Origin: Spirochaetota bacterium
GTDB lineage: Bacteria; Spirochaetota; UBA4802; JAKQUI01
Direction: 5' to 3'
NCBI GenBank assembly: GCA_029562645.1
Contig: JAKQUI010000062.1
Location: 62,001 to 126,000 of the forward strand
DNA: 64,000 nucleotides
Shown here: positions 28,001-34,441 of the stretch, piece by piece
Layout: every line of letters starts with the position of its first letter
How positions within the stretch are numbered: the stretch's first letter is position 1
The notes under the pieces: generated by a model
What the model was told of the DNA's origin: nothing
The model's input: only the letters and a program-made list of their open reading frames with translations
Database searches by the model: none
Translations under genes and position numbers: made by a program

Positions 28001-30400
28001 CAGATTGGATTCGAGAAGAAGGTGGGGGCGGTAAACGGGCATATCGGGGAGTATCCGAAATACGATCAGCTCGACATGACGCAGGGCGGCGCGGGCGAGC
28101 GCGAGCGGATATACAACGAGATGATCGATAACGACGGGAAGGCCGCAAGCGCAAAGGCCATCCGTCACACGGTTGTCCGCGTGGGCGCGGCCGTGGCGGC
28201 AACCACGGTGGGCGTTGCGAGCCTGGGGGCGCTTGCGCCGGTGTCGGCGGCGATCATGATAGCCGCGGAGACCTACATTACCGCCGAGAAGACCATCGAG
28301 AACCGCATGGGCAACAAGGAATGGACGGACTACGGGCTGAAGATCGCGATCGCAGCGGCGAGCGCCGCGGCGGGGAGCTTCGCCTCCTCGGCCAGCGGTC
28401 TGGGGAACACCGGGGCGGCCATGGTTGGGGCGACCGCCTCCTCGGCGACAAGCTTTGCCATGAGCGGCGTGAAAACGGCCGACGGCAAAAACTTCGCCTA
28501 TGCGTACTCCGATCGGGAGATTGGCATGGGCGCCATCAACATGGCCGTGAGCGTGGGGAGCGCGGGCTTTGGCGATTCCTTCGGCAAGTCCGGTTGGGGT
28601 AACCAGCTTGGCAACTTCGGTTATAACATCGGCACCTCCATGCTAACCGCGGGTATTGCCGCGGGCGAGGGCGATGGCTACTTCGGCTGGAACGGCTCGA
28701 GTGACGTGATGTGGCAGGGTTTCGCGACAGGCATGGGCAAGGCCGTTTCGAACGTGGCCGTGGGCCAGACCTCCGAGAACATAAAGAACACGCCGGAAGG
28801 ACGGGAATATGCCATTCTCTACGACCGCATGGCCTCGAAGATGATCTCCGGCGTTACGACGAACCTGATTATGACGGGCGTGCACCGGGGAAGCGGCGCG
28901 AGCTGGGAGAACGCGATTGTCTCCAGCTGGAACCGGGATAATTACAACTTCGATCTTTCCGATTTGGCGGGGTATTATGGGGCGCAAGCGGGCTCCAACC
29001 TCGCCTTTGAGTACAGTTACAAGAAGGCGACACAAGAGCTTGACCGACAGCGCAAGGAGAACGCCCAGCGAGAGATGGAAGGCCACAGCGCGAGCGCGGG
29101 GGCCGCAACCGCCGCGGGCGCGGGGTTATTGAATGCGATTGCTGTTGTGGTAGCGGGGAGAAGGGATGGAAGTCTGCTCGCGGGGCAGATTGCGGCTGAA
29201 GCGTTAAGCGCCCAGGTTGTAGCGGAAGAATATCCCGATGGGACGAAAAAGGTGGTAACAACGAAGACCGATGGGTCAGTTACTACCACCATGTACGACA
29301 AAAACGGCAGGGTGGTTTCGAGCGATGTATCGCTTCCCAAAACGAGCTTTGAGGGCGACAGGGCCGCAATGACGCGAGTTCGGCAGGCTGACGGGACGTA
29401 CATGGTGTATGAAAAAAATGCTGACGGCACCATGGACTCGTATAACGAAACGGCCAGGGTTGTCGAGGACATGATTAGTTTTAAGATGAACAATCCCGGA
29501 AAGAGTTTTTTTGATTTTCTTTTCATGCAATATAAGGGTGAAACGGGAGGCGTATATGATAAACCAGTAGCCGATGCGAAATGGGATGAGCTGAACAATT
29601 TCCTCGGCACAACGGGGAACCAGCTTATGTATGCTTATAATGCTATCGACGCGAGGGGCGGCGGTTTTCATGGGGACTCGAGTGTTACGACGTCTCCTGT
29701 TGTTGCCGGCATGTCAAATAGGGATTATGAACAAGCGGGCAACGCAGGGAAGAATAAGTATTTAAATTACGCATTGCGGGGTGTGTTGTATGCGACGCCC
29801 TTTACGAGCCCCCTCATTGGCGCTTATGACTTGTATAGCTACGTTAAGAATGGAGAAGTGAAGGATCTAATCTCGACGGGTGAAGGGAATGGTAAAACCG
29901 AATCGTCGATGCGGGATGATTTTCTTGCCGAGATGAAAAATAAAATTGGCGCACCGTACGTTGGGGGTGGTGGTAATATCCCGGTGCATAATGGGAAGTC
30001 AACCAAGGATGCTAATGGGAATTACTTAGGTTTTGATTGTTGTGGTGGGATTATGGATAGTCTCAGAAAAAACGCACCAAACTTGCCAGCTTTAGAGCAG
30101 AACGGTATGATAACCCGAGGCACGAAGGAAGGATGGTTGGTGCCCGTTAGCGGTAAAGAAATGATGCCGACTGATTTGATATTTGTCAACTGGCCAGGGC
30201 ATAAAGGTAACGATTGTGGGCCGTGGGATCATGTCATGACTTATGGTGGTGACAATAAACTGATTACGACGTGGAAAAAATTGACGCAAGTAAAAACGCT
30301 TATAGAATATTCCAAAAACTATGAAGGAGTAGAAACACTTTTTGAATATCGCCGGATAAATTTCCAGCGTCTGCTCGAGCTTTATGGCGGTAGAAAGTAG
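19040..30400 (+). CDS. Giant secreted scaffold protein with NlpC/P60 peptidase tip
   Basis: Start MLPGILSRAMLCLLVAVPLAADTV gives a Sec signal peptide and 3786 residues; an in-frame ATG 28 codons earlier lacks one. Residues about 25-3050 are charged, helix-rich and largely coiled coil (long Glu/Ala/Arg runs). An Ala/Gly-rich hydrophobic part follows (about 3040-3350). After a shared SLLAGQ motif (about residue 3378-3383) the DNA turns AT-rich and a tip begins. Its last 150 residues are an NlpC/P60 cysteine peptidase: IGAPYVGGGG, then FDCCGG (catalytic Cys 3667), PTDLIF, and DHVMTYGGDN (His 3731). Such enzymes cut peptidoglycan stem peptides. The scaffold resembles, from memory, the giant Leptospira TIGR04388 proteins. 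A repeat is inserted in frame at residues 2560-2594. A lipoprotein gene follows at 28 bases. I read it as a polymorphic toxin; a cell-wall remodelling role is the alternative. Confidence 0.85.
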   Translation: MLPGILSRAMLCLLVAVPLAADTVRLKRYGEVERKLDRSFESASVKRDEAEWVRVVNAGRDALKADWEREAEAALDRELVARIGTGEDAEAVRVELAELFARAEAELDAAMRADIEYERGRWLASVAPIAPPRFDHETLLDSIARADALPVGTGLTDAYVAWNAEAGETFAELWGNYETALEAERERALAGIEYLDELRAGFVAGLDERLARMRADALADEEIYLIGAKNRFIYRNRYDTDSLRRESEANSASVITRSILDQTRMKIDDLMERALDTGSATYEGDAGVPTVEGYSDRVKAIIDAGLASWRNAEEGLFAARLACEKRAGEDFAKSDRAWEDASEELRARKNEWLTQIQTQLYQGGLVWDNAFDQFDRNYLDAQDELARYLEAQGASWDDYITTLRGMADTGSAALLNGQESIAWMTDLAARYARKGDGSMTGLLSEEIARWREIMENFERILVNSEMMLHAGDIWGGTIGGFVFSGLLDDRRSDRFYLEYTDDGRVVFAGDIENVRDPYLMTAAEFELEKIKIEEKFWNKRLLMAQAVYDFAYDKAGRASKEDQAAALDEARVERDHWQAEFDRARERLTSEFLAAVESAKTNYHDAQEALEEAQAEYDVAEEQFRIANEKLLYLENPNAREILLREINDLTETVSDLRRSVAGADDRLIGEARAYYTAVKLRAEAREAKAYAERLRDAIGVLEGAGDSAGYRDGSDRFAEIVASARANGDSFEALAQAVRDNADDIFISIDKNDPYYMDAANEGIARARAALETAYDRHAAFTALVARFDDDPDAEREAIMFELLPGRAGSGVFGEKTLADVMNAFTTLAAGSDAEKNQALAEIAGYSYGAYALTDFSGTTPDEIKSMMLRAWAMAITGKPLVEIAGLSGPALDALLGDAAALEKGAREIELMGAIGDARVAAETAFLTAKGVVTYLLYDFNGVATITDDTENSAARLAARAKDASRFNRYEAERNHETVTALAAYLKEPGKKGMSANELAAGLLVRARERFADDPGGVGPESARLAGIYRFIVQTARKTLDDIAAMTNAAERNDAWDAFMETISFEERRAGYIRDLYATEIMPDATPQQVMERVTAWQRELATGKDADGNVLSDTDIERRGAYVNALTSGQGALLFSDPRLVAAEGADYAVKAALAGYAALNYDASVERRVKDRSGVLSRIAAAIGKTVEEVKNIFIGGQSYEALAEVGEALRAYRKSDEYQRLPVAVREALAAAESKYIDMLKRDYVLQNRALSEGEAKARLDTIVSQVETLDQVMAAYGEALAEQTKDYGEEERAFYSRNRYALYTKKIHETVRALEARIDDLAQLANFTMRVEGSANIISAIPPLIASLRAKRFEYETQFYMYEYLAHSFAYGNSVAAFRERLLLTEGDAAFARIDEFTDDRAGFADEVAARLRTLDLRLKVREALGAGALPEMADTVGYWLNGFLAAAGVDPASLADDEAADLALFARLTYYDRLNASVGGGGFWADRLASDFRDYGYLLEFMAICAARGDAIDDTPFEDLFAALVGKYAAQADRLDARRGSFEEIYDAAIAGRDVFIERELSGDVVATVLRGEYFADFFASKGLLMTVDDFLVGMGVAESDPLYGSFRDDLGAYRERLSIASGYEYGADIEEFIERRGIIGDSDRDFLRRYAFSPDGASPYAIMELTNRFDLKMASDAATRDFAALITTLYGADMKGGEYRTTADYAEDMGLLRAKATSLYDYTRLGPDAFDNFRSSWDTAFQNWDYYIGKFVADGNDDRFVVLKPGEVPSAEDAEKPVITKISDVEYLIPDEVRDAYLNATVGDPDKNIEVKWRYPIEYQELVGLLLSDKMGERFFHRAGEDGLANSLIDAMTEYNRALYVMYAVSGIEEDALAAASLAGFDNLHGLSPVEDLLAVMGANYCPDTMNPYGADMDDAVRAEKLAAIDTLTAQIENAHTAWIATGDSDIVAKARDEYLEDVTKYESAKKKIERVAKIQKGLEMTASKYVTTDDPENGFDYVRAKRVHQEKQAAYDMAQAERAAREAIYRTAQGNYFSQLNAIAEIYRRLQAAIDVYDTEKAVYEYAATAYLYNTSTNADDKRGPEKLMQDTKQELDMVQGIHNEVLERMARQQEEVNRVKEQDVLTDAEYVARMEELKEKSQRYFRLAKASYLIDKEVQKRTFEYEQARAAYESYRDTLIAANGDENEKKRNEFLDYFMTRDMYVATWRPAVTQIPGLGHIDWLSWVLPAMTHDNEFVDMAYYYNSNKDAIFRTPPYWIGSEPSGSDFYGFMENSWDNVFSGGELTGAMTTFATEMLRHKEEAAQWTRFLIVGGAGAHLLLANWAAKTALESAINAVQNQINRIPRRMRWMADPLKQLLNALRGTLNQVVSSLVNFITMDMGSHYRAANNHLSNAQSAVNNINAELTELRNRKDRMQKAMVKLAEITQIETLDDDANAGVITYRNPRGKWITVRKRSLKTVIKELGGTNGFEISDEDLAYIMEGAQGDANIFDAAPARENPSVVFDENGEVCDTCDKTGVWYYNSAPVTSKFTAHMNQRRLHDMKEYFDYTAKMTSPPAAERFSDILSALGTATSCWEPLPGGEGSPKYDSVVVWRAKENLFYEIATDAQANGYYSALEAGRAYTGYRKAMTDYYGVLEGFSFDDMRELDMLIDEGAPGLAERFAALVGARTGINDAELMQRQALQNYEWQKKREHRDYERARWEEKAADIFERGVRQWANMEASFQEKWRTWRSDTKDRITASRREWDAKTRQLRERELDWMELSGRAMTMNDAEETAARLTAIVNGMVEEMNRKHAGECVIDKIDVSDILSRTLATAPGVIPMDLMKLAGDIDTSFALTQTSQRSVNTAMLDQFEALFDNYTAQQHRAANLRMLVAVDELIDSFTATIADMNRSMHAETFGMLAGAGYAKHGNEFVRHKEGMEQSVWDYKDFFFGPEEFKASYINPYKRKLGIEGDFNRAVLFLDGFSAENLMSVLMKDLQIGFEKKVGAVNGHIGEYPKYDQLDMTQGGAGERERIYNEMIDNDGKAASAKAIRHTVVRVGAAVAATTVGVASLGALAPVSAAIMIAAETYITAEKTIENRMGNKEWTDYGLKIAIAAASAAAGSFASSASGLGNTGAAMVGATASSATSFAMSGVKTADGKNFAYAYSDREIGMGAINMAVSVGSAGFGDSFGKSGWGNQLGNFGYNIGTSMLTAGIAAGEGDGYFGWNGSSDVMWQGFATGMGKAVSNVAVGQTSENIKNTPEGREYAILYDRMASKMISGVTTNLIMTGVHRGSGASWENAIVSSWNRDNYNFDLSDLAGYYGAQAGSNLAFEYSYKKATQELDRQRKENAQREMEGHSASAGAATAAGAGLLNAIAVVVAGRRDGSLLAGQIAAEALSAQVVAEEYPDGTKKVVTTKTDGSVTTTMYDKNGRVVSSDVSLPKTSFEGDRAAMTRVRQADGTYMVYEKNADGTMDSYNETARVVEDMISFKMNNPGKSFFDFLFMQYKGETGGVYDKPVADAKWDELNNFLGTTGNQLMYAYNAIDARGGGFHGDSSVTTSPVVAGMSNRDYEQAGNAGKNKYLNYALRGVLYATPFTSPLIGAYDLYSYVKNGEVKDLISTGEGNGKTESSMRDDFLAEMKNKIGAPYVGGGGNIPVHNGKSTKDANGNYLGFDCCGGIMDSLRKNAPNLPALEQNGMITRGTKEGWLVPVSGKEMMPTDLIFVNWPGHKGNDCGPWDHVMTYGGDNKLITTWKKLTQVKTLIEYSKNYEGVETLFEYRRINFQRLLELYGGRK
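26719..26820 (+). repeat. Palindromic repeat inserted in frame in the giant gene
   Basis: It begins ctcacccccggcc and contains nested stems ccgagcgc/gcgctcgg and cggaca-tcc-tgtccg, then caac-gtcct-gttg, then cctctccc/gggagagg. This matches the hairpin cluster at 4244-4450 and, at its edges, the palindromes at 31639 and 34802. It is translated without a stop as a Pro/Ser/Gly-rich piece (TSPPAAERFSDILSALG, then WEPLPGGEGSP) unlike the surrounding coiled coil. Confidence 0.75.
28427..29082 (+). repeat. Toxin-proximal core repeat, copy 1
   Basis: This 656-base part of the giant gene (residues about 3130-3347) is repeated without indels at 31916-32571, about one difference per twenty bases in the stretches I compared. 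It encodes the hydrophobic Ala/Gly-rich core (ATASSATSFAMSGVKTADG to QELDRQRKENAQ). Looser similarity continues to the SLLAGQ motif at 29171-29188. After that the two copies are unrelated. Confidence 0.9.
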
Positions 30401-30427
30401 TTTCATTTTAGAGAAAGGAAGTGTTAA

Positions 30428-31291
30428 ATGAAAAAAGTTAAACTTTTAGGATGGGTTATCTTGTCAGTGTTTTTTGTTTTATGGTGCAAAGACAATCCAT
30501 TTGGGAATAGTAAAGAAAGAACAATGGGTGATATAATGAAAGCTAAAAGCGAAATAGAGAAAGCAATTCCTGTACCGGATGGTGTTAATAAAAATGTGTA
30601 TATTAGTTATCTTGCAAACTTTGGCAAAGAATTTGCTTATTATACGGTTAAATCGAAAAAAACTGAAGAGGTATTTCTAAAATATTATGGAGACACACCG
30701 TATAAGGTAATCACTAACTGGGACATTAATGGCGATGGGTGTGTAGATTACTTCGCTATCGAGGAGTATAAAAAAGTGAGGCGGGGATTAAGGCGCGGTA
30801 TCATTGTAGACGAGAGGGGTGAAGAAATTCTTTTTATTGATACCATCAAGGGGGTTTACACCAAAGATTATTCAGTTGTCGATCTTAAAGAGATAGGACA
30901 TGCGCCTGGCGAGGTTGAGTGCTATTCGATAGGGTTTATTTCGTACATGAAGGGCAAAAGCAGCACCTTCGCTGTATCGAAAGATGTTGTCAATGGCGGA
31001 TTTGATCTTCAGCGTCTCGATAAGGACTTGAATATTATTGGTTCTGGTTTTAAAAATGCTACTGCGCAATATCGGTTTTCGAATATGGTCATGTTATATT
31101 ATTCAGTTGCAGATAAGAAATGCTTTTTTGAAACGCAATTCCCTGGCCCAATAAGAGAGATCGACGAACAACGTCGAAAACTGAAAGAATACCGCGACCT
31201 TAAGAAAAATGGCATCGTTTTTATGCAGCCCAAGGACATTCCGCAAAAGGATGTTGATAAAGCAATTGAGTGGGTAATGGTGCAGTCATGA
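30428..31291 (+). CDS. Putative immunity lipoprotein for the NlpC/P60 tip
   Basis: This 287-residue protein starts with a lipoprotein signal (GWVILSVFFVLWCKDNPFG; Cys about residue 20). A GAAAGGAAG ribosome-binding site precedes the ATG, 28 bases after the giant gene's stop. I know no family for it. A central stretch, TNWDINGDGCVDYFAIEEYK, is an EF-hand-like Asp/Gly loop as in dockerin-type calcium sites. The gene is AT-rich, like the tip of the gene before it. Position, shared composition and periplasmic lipidation fit an immunity protein that blocks a peptidoglycan-cutting toxin. This is inference; no activity is shown. The next ORF starts at its stop (ATGA). Confidence 0.6.
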   Translation: MKKVKLLGWVILSVFFVLWCKDNPFGNSKERTMGDIMKAKSEIEKAIPVPDGVNKNVYISYLANFGKEFAYYTVKSKKTEEVFLKYYGDTPYKVITNWDINGDGCVDYFAIEEYKKVRRGLRRGIIVDERGEEILFIDTIKGVYTKDYSVVDLKEIGHAPGEVECYSIGFISYMKGKSSTFAVSKDVVNGGFDLQRLDKDLNIIGSGFKNATAQYRFSNMVMLYYSVADKKCFFETQFPGPIREIDEQRRKLKEYRDLKKNGIVFMQPKDIPQKDVDKAIEWVMVQS

Positions 31292-31641
31292 CCTTCACCC
31301 GCACGATCCCCTCCACTCCCTCCTCGGCGCGGCAGTTGGTCTCCGAGGCGATGGAGTACCTGGCCTTTTTAAAAGAATCCAGCTACGCGCGAAGCGTAAC
31401 GGAGTTCGACTTCCGCTTGGCGCTGGATGAAGCCATGGAGAAAGCGCTTAGCCACGGGAAAGGGAACGATCAGAAAAAGCGCATCTGAATCACGATGCGC
31501 GCCTCCCAGAAGAAGCCAGTGATTGCCGTTCGCGACGAGCACCCCGGCTTTTACACGCCGGCCCCCAAGCCCGCAGAGAACTGGCGGAACCCGCATAGGC
31601 GCAGGGTGTGTTTGTTGAAGCAGCTGTATGCCGTGCGGTGA
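31288..31641 (+). pseudogene. Decayed HATPase (anti-sigma/RsbW-like) gene, copy 1
   Basis: Starting at an ATGA overlap with the lipoprotein, the frame reads 66 codons of an RsbW-like ATPase (FDFRLALDEAMEKALSHGKG) to a TGA at 31486-31488. Read through that stop, the same frame continues as homologue to VCLLKQLYAVR and a TGA at 31639. Compared with copy 2, the N-box Asn is lost (EKALSHGK for ENALRHGN) and the G1 box is DEHPGF for DEGAGF. So it is inactive on three counts. Functional relatives regulate sigma factors by binding ATP. Here it is a relic. Confidence 0.8.
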
Positions 31642-33913
31642 CCTCACCCCCGGCCCCTCTCCCATAGGAGAGGGGTGTGCTGGGATGTGTTACATTGCAT
31701 CTCAAGCGAGTATTTCAATTGTATGTGGTCGCGCGCAACGTCATTCGCGATTTTTGACTCGCATGCGATTAGTGTTCGCGACAGGCGCGTTAACACGAGT
31801 CGCTGACGGATGTTTATATTGCCCATTATGGCTCTTTGAAAACCCAATAGCACGCATCGCAGACCGCGACGATTGCGAGCTTGGCGCTTTTTTGTCAGCC
31901 TTTCCCGCGATCGCCGGGGCCACCGCCTCCTCGGCGACAAGCTTTACCATGAGCGGCGTAAAAACGGCCGACGGCAAAAACTTTGCCTATGCGTACTCCG
32001 ATCGGGAGATTGGCATGGGCGCCATCAACATGGCCGTGAGTGTAGGGAGCGCGGGCTTTGGCGATTCCTTCGGCAAGTCCGGTTGGGGTAACCAGCTTGG
32101 CAACTTTGGCTATAACATCGGCACCTCCATGCTCACGGCGGGTATTGCCGCGGGCGAGGGCGACGGCTACTTCGGCTGGAACGGCTCGAGTGATGTGATG
32201 TGGCAGGGATTTGCGACAGGCATGGGCAAGGCCGTTTCGAACGTGGCCGCAGGCCAGACCTCCGAGAACATAAAGAACACGCCGGAAGGACGGGCGTATG
32301 CCAATCTGTACGACCGCATGGCCTCGAAGATGATCTCCGGCGTAACGACGAACCTGATTATGACGGGCGTGAACCGGGGAAGCGGCGCGAGCTGGGAGAA
32401 CGCGATTGTCGCCAACTGGAACCGGGACAACTACAACTTTGATCTTTCCGATTTGGCGGGGTATTATGGAGCGCAGGCGGGCTCCAGCCTTGCCTTTGAG
32501 TACAACTACAAGAAGGCGACACAAGAGCTTGACCGACAGCGAAAAGAGAACGCCCAGCACGAGATGGACGGTAGGCCGTGGTCCGGCGCAAGCGCAGACG
32601 CGGCGGCAGCGGCGGGTGTGCTGGCCGGAACCGGTGTGGTGCTGGCGAACCGAAGGAGTTTGCTTGCGGGGCAGGATGCGGAGGATTATGCCGCCAGTGA
32701 AGCGAAGTATATTAACGAGAAAAAGGCAAGCGGCGGGACATTGACCGATTACGAGAAGGTGCGCTACTACGACAACAAGATCGCAAACGGCGAAACGCTC
32801 ACCGATGCCGAATGGAAGGAGTGTAACGACGCGTACGGTAACATGGAAACGGCGTGGGTAGCCAGTGCGGAAGAGCTACGAAAGAGCCTCCGTGGTAATT
32901 TCATTAAAGACACGCCGAATGTCACCAACGAAAAACTTGCAATGCTTGCGATGTACGACGAAGGCATGGCCCGCGAGGACGCCAGGTGGGTTAGCGCAAT
33001 GCGGAAGGAGCTCGCGGCCGAGGAGATGCGGAACTACCAGGCAAAGAAAGCCGAGGACCGCGCGAATAATGTGACGTGGGTTAAAGATGACACGGAATAT
33101 TCTGGCATTGGAACAACACTCTATGCGGCAGACAAGAAGGTGTACTTGAGATCCACAGAAGAAATGACCTCTGACGCGAGGCTATGGAACAGCGTTATAC
33201 AGAGCAGCCTGCCACTGACGACCATTCTGGGCAATTTCTATACTGGCGCATGGAGGATGGACCAGGCTTACTTGGGTATCGAAAATACTTATATTGCGCC
33301 GTTAATGTCTGCCGCCGATCTTGTTGGGTATTCGGAAATTCCAACGAGTCAAGTACCCGTAGGCAAAGATGTTAACGTGAGATACAAGTTTGACTACCAG
33401 GGTGTTGGATGGGGATCTTATGGTAGTCGTAATAATGACAAATATGCTGCAAAACCGATGGCGGATTTTTTGGTGAAAAATATTCAGGAATGGTATGAAA
33501 AAAATTCTGATTTGCCAGTGCTGATTAACGACATCAGTTTTCTTGGTGGTGGGAAAATGTTGAAAGGCTATGATAAAATGGGAAACCCAACGTACCACAA
33601 AAGTCATCAGATGGGCCTTGATGCGGATATCAAGTGGATGAGTTATGACGGCGAGGAACATGCGGGAAAGTTTGATTCTGATAATAATTATGGGTATTAC
33701 GACCAAGACAAAACTGCTGAATTTATCGAGATGCTGTTAAAAAATAAAAATCTAATCAAGGGGTATGAAGTGCAAAACATTTATTTTAATGACCCCGATC
33801 TCGTAGAGCGCTTTAAAAACGTTAAAAATTCATTTGGTGACCAATTATTGAAGGAGATGGATGGCCATTCAACCCATATACACTTGAAATTCAGAAGGGC
33901 TAGAGGTAGGTAA
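31628..33913 (+). CDS. Orphan toxin cassette with LAS-type metallopeptidase tip
   Basis: The frame is open from 31628, but real homology starts at 31916, where it copies the giant gene's core for 656 bases. It has no signal peptide and no convincing start or ribosome site, so it is probably silent unless recombined behind the giant scaffold. After SLLAGQ (32657-32674) it carries a different, AT-rich tip. The last 130 residues have LAS/M15-MepA zinc-peptidase motifs: SHQMGLDADI (His and Asp eight apart) and HSTHIHLKF (HxH). These families cut peptide cross-links in peptidoglycan, so both tips attack the same polymer by different chemistry. A lipoprotein gene starts at its stop. Confidence 0.75.
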   Translation: MPCGDLTPGPSPIGEGCAGMCYIASQASISIVCGRAQRHSRFLTRMRLVFATGALTRVADGCLYCPLWLFENPIARIADRDDCELGAFLSAFPAIAGATASSATSFTMSGVKTADGKNFAYAYSDREIGMGAINMAVSVGSAGFGDSFGKSGWGNQLGNFGYNIGTSMLTAGIAAGEGDGYFGWNGSSDVMWQGFATGMGKAVSNVAAGQTSENIKNTPEGRAYANLYDRMASKMISGVTTNLIMTGVNRGSGASWENAIVANWNRDNYNFDLSDLAGYYGAQAGSSLAFEYNYKKATQELDRQRKENAQHEMDGRPWSGASADAAAAAGVLAGTGVVLANRRSLLAGQDAEDYAASEAKYINEKKASGGTLTDYEKVRYYDNKIANGETLTDAEWKECNDAYGNMETAWVASAEELRKSLRGNFIKDTPNVTNEKLAMLAMYDEGMAREDARWVSAMRKELAAEEMRNYQAKKAEDRANNVTWVKDDTEYSGIGTTLYAADKKVYLRSTEEMTSDARLWNSVIQSSLPLTTILGNFYTGAWRMDQAYLGIENTYIAPLMSAADLVGYSEIPTSQVPVGKDVNVRYKFDYQGVGWGSYGSRNNDKYAAKPMADFLVKNIQEWYEKNSDLPVLINDISFLGGGKMLKGYDKMGNPTYHKSHQMGLDADIKWMSYDGEEHAGKFDSDNNYGYYDQDKTAEFIEMLLKNKNLIKGYEVQNIYFNDPDLVERFKNVKNSFGDQLLKEMDGHSTHIHLKFRRARGR
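31639..31687. repeat. Palindromic repeat after HATPase copy 1
   Basis: tgacctcacccccggc is followed by a 9-base-pair stem CCCCTCTCC-cata-GGAGAGGGG and then tgtgctgggatg. The identical unit occurs at 34802-34850 in the same position after copy 2, and its first half recurs in the giant gene at 26716. It is a dispersed repeat; no T-run follows, so it is not a classical terminator. Confidence 0.8.
31688..31915. other. Segment of unknown origin between palindrome and orphan toxin
   Basis: These 228 bases match neither the giant gene nor the second cassette. They are open in the frame of the orphan toxin but contain no signal peptide, and that reading looks non-native (Cys/Trp/Arg scattered). Homology to the giant gene begins abruptly at 31916. 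The segment looks like a recombination joint or a piece of another repeat family. Confidence 0.5.
31916..32571 (+). repeat. Toxin-proximal core repeat, copy 2
   Basis: Direct repeat of 28427-29082 at an offset of 3489 bases, in the same reading frame relation. The left edge is sharp at ggggc(c/g)accgcctcc; the right edge fades after AQHEMDG. Length and similarity are enough for homologous recombination between the two copies. Confidence 0.9.
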
Positions 33914-34404
33914 TGAGAAAACTGTGCTGTATTGCTTTGGTATTATGCTGTGTTATTCAAATTGTATTTGCATCATCATGTCGGGAGAATAAAAGCAATA
34001 TGAGTGATACCGAAAAAAATGATGCGAGGAAGGATGGTGATAAAGATCAGGTTTTGCAAGACATTCATAATACTAGGCGATCAATATTGAATTTGATAAA
34101 AAAGAAAAGAAGCATCTCGTCTATAAAAGATTTTCTGAGCGAAACTGAGATGAATTACCAGAATGGGAATATTGAGATTATCTTCAAGAAGGAGAGCGAA
34201 AAGAATTTGCGTGAAGTTGATAAGAGTTTTCCATTTAAAGCATTTATCGATGCTATTCAAAAAGGAAAATTGTCAGCGGTTAGTAATGAGAATTTCAGCT
34301 TGCTGACCGTTCCAGGTTCAAAAGATTATGGAAATATTGGTTTCATTTACAGCAAAGAAAAGAAAAAGTGGGAGATTATATCCCTTCTCTTTAATGTGGA
34401 TTAA
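33913..34404 (+). CDS. Putative immunity lipoprotein for the metallopeptidase tip
   Basis: The ATG shares its first base with the last base of the orphan's TAA, so the two are coupled. The 163-residue protein has a signal ending in FASSC (Cys about residue 23), then a charged linker (SDTEKNDARKDGDKDQ) and a small alpha/beta domain ending KKKWEIISLLF. No family recognised. It is AT-rich like the toxin tip and unlike the core genes. By position it matches the lipoprotein after the giant gene, though their sequences are unrelated, as expected for immunity proteins to different toxins. Inference only. Confidence 0.6.
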   Translation: MRKLCCIALVLCCVIQIVFASSCRENKSNMSDTEKNDARKDGDKDQVLQDIHNTRRSILNLIKKKRSISSIKDFLSETEMNYQNGNIEIIFKKESEKNLREVDKSFPFKAFIDAIQKGKLSAVSNENFSLLTVPGSKDYGNIGFIYSKEKKKWEIISLLFNVD

Positions 34405-34441
34405 TGTGGAATAACTTTGGGCACCAATCGAGAGAAAAGAA

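Noticed and set aside
18956-30400. Rhs or CdiA toxin identity for the giant gene
   Set aside because: No YD repeats, no haemagglutinin repeats, no TpsB partner; the scaffold is charged coiled coil.
31639-31687. Rho-independent terminator at the cassette palindrome
   Set aside because: No T-run on either side, and the identical unit recurs as a repeat.
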